7,236 nucleotides of DNA. It comes from Planctomycetota bacterium (GTDB lineage: Bacteria > Planctomycetota > Phycisphaerae > Phycisphaerales > SM1A02). The position numbers were made by a program, and so were the translations under genes. Below, piece after piece: positions 4,586 to 7,236 of this stretch. The stretch covers positions 1-7,236 of the forward strand of contig JAPUKX010000168.1 in NCBI GenBank assembly GCA_027295435.1, in the 5' to 3' direction. The stretch's first letter is position 1. Each line of letters starts with the position of its first letter. The notes under the pieces were generated by a model. That model had not been told where the DNA came from and did not search any database. It saw nothing but the letters and a program-made list of their open reading frames with translations.

Positions 4586-6275
4586 TCAGGATGTCTTTCT
4601 GGAAGGGGCGCTCCTGGAGGAGGGGCGGATCAACCGCAGCCAGTTGGAGGATGCGCGCCGCTACTGCATCGAGCAAGAGGTGGACCTGGTCGATGCGCTG
4701 ATTCTCACCGAGGCCATCAGCAGCCACGATATCGCTCTGGCCAAAGCGGGCATTTGCGAAGCCCCGTTTGTTGATCTGGCTGAGTACGAGGTGTGCTTTG
4801 CGAACACCCGCCTTGTCCCTCGGGCAATGGCGGAGCGCTATGACGTGTTTCCGCTGTTCCTCATCGACGACGTTCTCACATTGGCGATGGACGATCCGCT
4901 GAACCTTGAGGCGATGGATCAGGTTCGGCAGTTCGCCAGGTGTGAGGTCGACGCGGTGTTGTGCGATCGCGAGCGGCTTCGGCCGCTCATCGCCCGAGCA
5001 TACAGCCTCAGCCACGCTGAGGATGCGCATGTCGAAGCTCAGCCGCCGGAGGCCGAGATCCACGCTGCCCAACACGATCCCGCTCATCCGGTGGTGGCGG
5101 CGGTTAACCAGCTATTGGCCGACGCCGCCGATGAGAGCGCGAGCGATGTGCACATCAACCCCGATGAGTATGACCTGCGGCTGCGATACCGTATAGACGG
5201 CGTGCTTCATGAGCGCCAGGGCCCGCCGCTGTCCATGCACGCGGGCATTGTCCAGCGCATCAAAGTCATGGCGAACCTTGATCTGACGCAGACTCGCCGG
5301 CCGCAGGATGGGAAGTTCCGCTTCGCTCACGACGGCGTTCAGATCGATGTGCGCGTGTCGACGATACCCACGGTCTGCGGCGAGAACGTCGTGTTGCGGC
5401 TGTTGTCGAGTTCGCAGGTGATTGTCGATTTCCACGAACTGGGCGTCCCCGCCCGCATGGCCAGCGATCTTGAAGAGCTCATCGGCCGGCCGTACGGGAT
5501 GCTGCTGGTGACCGGCCCGACCGGATGCGGCAAGACGACCACCCTGTACTCGGTCTTGGACAAGCTCAACGATCCATCTCGCAACATTATGACCATTGAG
5601 GATCCCGTGGAGATTCGTCTCCCGTACGTGCGGCAGATCCAGGTGCACAATGAGATCGGGTTCACGTTCGCACCCGCGTTGAGATCGATTCTCCGACAGG
5701 ACCCTGATGTGGTTCTAGTCGGCGAGATCCGTGATAACGAGACGGCCACGATTGCCCTGCAGGCAGCCCTGACCGGGCACATGGTCCTTTCCACGCTGCA
5801 TACCAACGATGCGCCCGGCGCCGTGGCCCGACTGCGCGACTTCGGCCTGCCCTCGTTCGTCATCAACTCCGCGGTTCTGGGTGTGGTGGCTCAGCGCCTG
5901 GTGCGCAGGGTGTGCCAGAACTGTGTCACTCAGGACTCGATCGATGACCTGATCCGCCACCATTTCGGGCTGGGGGAGCAGACCTCGGGGTTTGTTCGCG
6001 GCAAGGGATGTCCGCGCTGCGGACAGACGGGATTTCGCGGACGGATCGGCGTCTTTGAGCTGCTGCGGTTTACTCCTCCCATTCAAACCCTGATCGAGGA
6101 GGAGGGATCGACGAGGCAGATTTGCGATTCTGCGATCCGCGACGGCATGCGCCAAATGTGGCAGGACGGCTTGGAGAAGGCGCGCCTGGGTCAGACCACG
6201 CTACGGGAGGTCGCCAAGGTCGCCGCGGTGATGGTCACGGCCGGCCAGCCGCAGTCGGCGAGGAGGAGTGCGTGA
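4578..6275 (+). CDS. GspE/PilB-family secretion or pilus assembly ATPase
   Basis: A 565-residue cytoplasmic hexameric ATPase of the kind that powers type II secretion (GspE) or type IV pilus extension (PilB). Residues 1-140 form an MshEN-like N-domain (T2SSE_N). The core follows, with SASDVHI near 190 and LDLTQTRRPQDG near 235. Motor motifs are complete: Walker A GPTGCGKTT (313-321), Asp box IEDPVE with E341/D342, Walker B from D377 to E383 (DVVLVGE), and His box STLHTND with H408. A zinc-binding tetracysteine is present as CQNC (446-449) and CPRC (478-481). In the N-domain the Arg and Gly of the c-di-GMP-binding RLGxxL pattern are replaced in both repeats (F7/E9 and D36/V38), so direct c-di-GMP binding there looks lost. 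The gene is coupled by overlap to the PilZ gene before it and the GspF gene after it. Sequence alone cannot separate GspE from PilB; retraction ATPase PilT is excluded by the N-domain and tetracysteine. Confidence 0.93.
   Translation: MSNQDVFLEGALLEEGRINRSQLEDARRYCIEQEVDLVDALILTEAISSHDIALAKAGICEAPFVDLAEYEVCFANTRLVPRAMAERYDVFPLFLIDDVLTLAMDDPLNLEAMDQVRQFARCEVDAVLCDRERLRPLIARAYSLSHAEDAHVEAQPPEAEIHAAQHDPAHPVVAAVNQLLADAADESASDVHINPDEYDLRLRYRIDGVLHERQGPPLSMHAGIVQRIKVMANLDLTQTRRPQDGKFRFAHDGVQIDVRVSTIPTVCGENVVLRLLSSSQVIVDFHELGVPARMASDLEELIGRPYGMLLVTGPTGCGKTTTLYSVLDKLNDPSRNIMTIEDPVEIRLPYVRQIQVHNEIGFTFAPALRSILRQDPDVVLVGEIRDNETATIALQAALTGHMVLSTLHTNDAPGAVARLRDFGLPSFVINSAVLGVVAQRLVRRVCQNCVTQDSIDDLIRHHFGLGEQTSGFVRGKGCPRCGQTGFRGRIGVFELLRFTPPIQTLIEEEGSTRQICDSAIRDGMRQMWQDGLEKARLGQTTLREVAKVAAVMVTAGQPQSARRSA
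6261..6268 (+). promoter_or_regulatory. Strong ribosome binding site of the gspF-like gene
   Basis: AGGAGGAG at 6261-6268 precedes the GTG at 6272 by only three bases, or about six from the core AGGAG at 6261-6265. It lies inside the end of the ATPase gene and compensates for the GTG start. Stop and start overlap as GTGA. Confidence 0.6.
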
Positions 6276-7236
6276 GTCAACTGACATTCCACTACAAGGC
6301 AATTGACCAGCGCGGCGCCAAGAGCAAAGGCGTGCTGCGCGCGGCAAATCGCCGCGAGGCGTATCGCCAGATCAGCGCCTCGGGGTTGAAGCCGCTGCGG
6401 ATCATTGCACAACGTTCCGAGGGGCGCCTCTGGCGATCCGCGCCGGTCGGGGCCAGAGATCTGGCTCACCTCACCTATCAGTTTGCGGTCTTGATGGAAG
6501 CTCGCATTCCCATCGCGGATGGCTTGCGCTCCATTGCAGAGCAGGAGCCTAATCGGCGCTTCCGGCGGGTGATCGAGGATATCGCCGCCCAGATCGAATC
6601 CGGCCAATCGGTCACTGATTCGCTGGCCCCCCATCGCGAGCTGTTTGGAGAGGTGTACGTCGAAACGGTTCGCGCCGCCGAAGCCAGCGGCAACATGGCC
6701 AAAGTGCTCGGTCGCCTGGCCGAAATGCTCGACGCGCAATACGAAACCACCAAGAACGTGAAGGGTGCACTGATGTATCCGCTGTGCGTCGTCATCGCCC
6801 TGGCTGGGGCCGTAACCTTCCTGATGATGGTGGTGATCCCGAAGTTCGCGGCGCTGTTCGCCACCCGCGGGATTGACCTACCTTTTCTGACACAGCTGCT
6901 AATGGGGATCAGTGGATTCGTACGGACCTATTGGTATCTGGTGCTGGCGGGGCTGGCCGGCGGTGGGTGGACGGTTCGGCGGGCGTGGCGCACCCCCTGG
7001 TCAAGGCAACGAATCGACGATCTTCTGCACAAGGTTCCCTTCCTGCGGGATGTGCTGCGAGGAATGGCGGTGAGCCGTTTCGCCCATGTTTTCGGACTCT
7101 CTCTCCAGAGCGGTTTGGGGCTGATCGACGCCTTGGAGATGTCCGGCCGATCATCCGGTCGGCCGCTGCTGCAGGCTGACACCGAGAGAATGGGGGTTCA
7201 TGTCAAGCAGGGGGGGAGGTTAGCCGACGTCCTCTT
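6272..7236 (+). CDS. GspF/PilC-family inner-membrane platform protein (3'-partial)
   Basis: The platform protein of type II secretion and type IV pilus machines, the inner-membrane partner on which the GspE/PilB ATPase acts. The visible 321 codons have no stop and run off the window; the family is usually about 400 residues, so roughly 80 are missing. The N-terminal FHYKAIDQRGAKSKGVL (6-22) is typical of the family. The first cytoplasmic GspF domain spans about 62-185, with TYQFAVLMEARIPIADGL and the AEASGNM segment. Hydrophobic helices lie at about 168-192 (MYPLCVVIALAG onward) and 216-236 (FVRTYWYLVLAG onward). The second GspF repeat starts around 263, with FAHVFGLSLQSGLGLIDAL from 270. The GTG start at 6272 overlaps the ATPase stop by four bases and has a strong Shine-Dalgarno. 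GspF versus PilC cannot be decided without the downstream genes. Confidence 0.93.
   Translation, partial: MSQLTFHYKAIDQRGAKSKGVLRAANRREAYRQISASGLKPLRIIAQRSEGRLWRSAPVGARDLAHLTYQFAVLMEARIPIADGLRSIAEQEPNRRFRRVIEDIAAQIESGQSVTDSLAPHRELFGEVYVETVRAAEASGNMAKVLGRLAEMLDAQYETTKNVKGALMYPLCVVIALAGAVTFLMMVVIPKFAALFATRGIDLPFLTQLLMGISGFVRTYWYLVLAGLAGGGWTVRRAWRTPWSRQRIDDLLHKVPFLRDVLRGMAVSRFAHVFGLSLQSGLGLIDALEMSGRSSGRPLLQADTERMGVHVKQGGRLADVL

Overview
The window is one uninterrupted block of seven genes, all on the + strand. It is GC-rich with short intergenic gaps and no mobile element, RNA gene with a recognised name, CRISPR array or pseudogene that I can see. Gene content points to a motile, flagellated Gram-negative-type bacterium that also makes a type II secretion or type IV pilus-like machine. 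The combination of a long-linker FlhF, a FliA/WhiG-type sigma factor with a basic N-terminal tail, and GspE/GspF genes reminds me of Planctomycetota (Phycisphaerae-like). That is an impression from protein style, not something I could test.

Left half (1-3859), flagellar control: the 3' part of flhF (SRP-type GTPase that sets where the flagellum is built) overlaps flhG (MinD-type ATPase that sets how many) by four bases. FlhG keeps the N-terminal DQAxxLR activator motif. Next come a small unrecognised protein with two membrane helices and an acidic tail, then fliA (sigma-28), whose 5' leader holds two tandem hairpins ending just before the ribosome binding site.

Middle (3860-4108): a 249-base intergenic region, the longest in the window and well below 300 bases. 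It is dense in inverted repeats: an 83-base element closed by a perfect 10-bp helix, a sigma-28-like -10 box, and two further hairpins, the last running into the Shine-Dalgarno of the next gene.

Right half (4109-7236), export machinery: a PilZ-domain protein with both c-di-GMP-binding motifs overlaps a GspE/PilB-type ATPase gene by 8 bases. That gene overlaps a GspF/PilC platform gene by four bases, and gspF runs off the end of the window. The ATPase has an MshEN-type N-domain whose c-di-GMP motifs look degenerate. A c-di-GMP sensor supplied as a separate, translationally coupled protein is the most interesting reading of this half.

The likely theme is a junction of surface-motility functions: flagellar placement and number, the flagellar sigma factor, and a c-di-GMP-responsive secretion/pilus motor next to each other, possibly joined by a sigma-28-type promoter. 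The individual families are well known. The less explained parts are the RNA-like structures, the small membrane protein, and the PilZ-GspE pairing.
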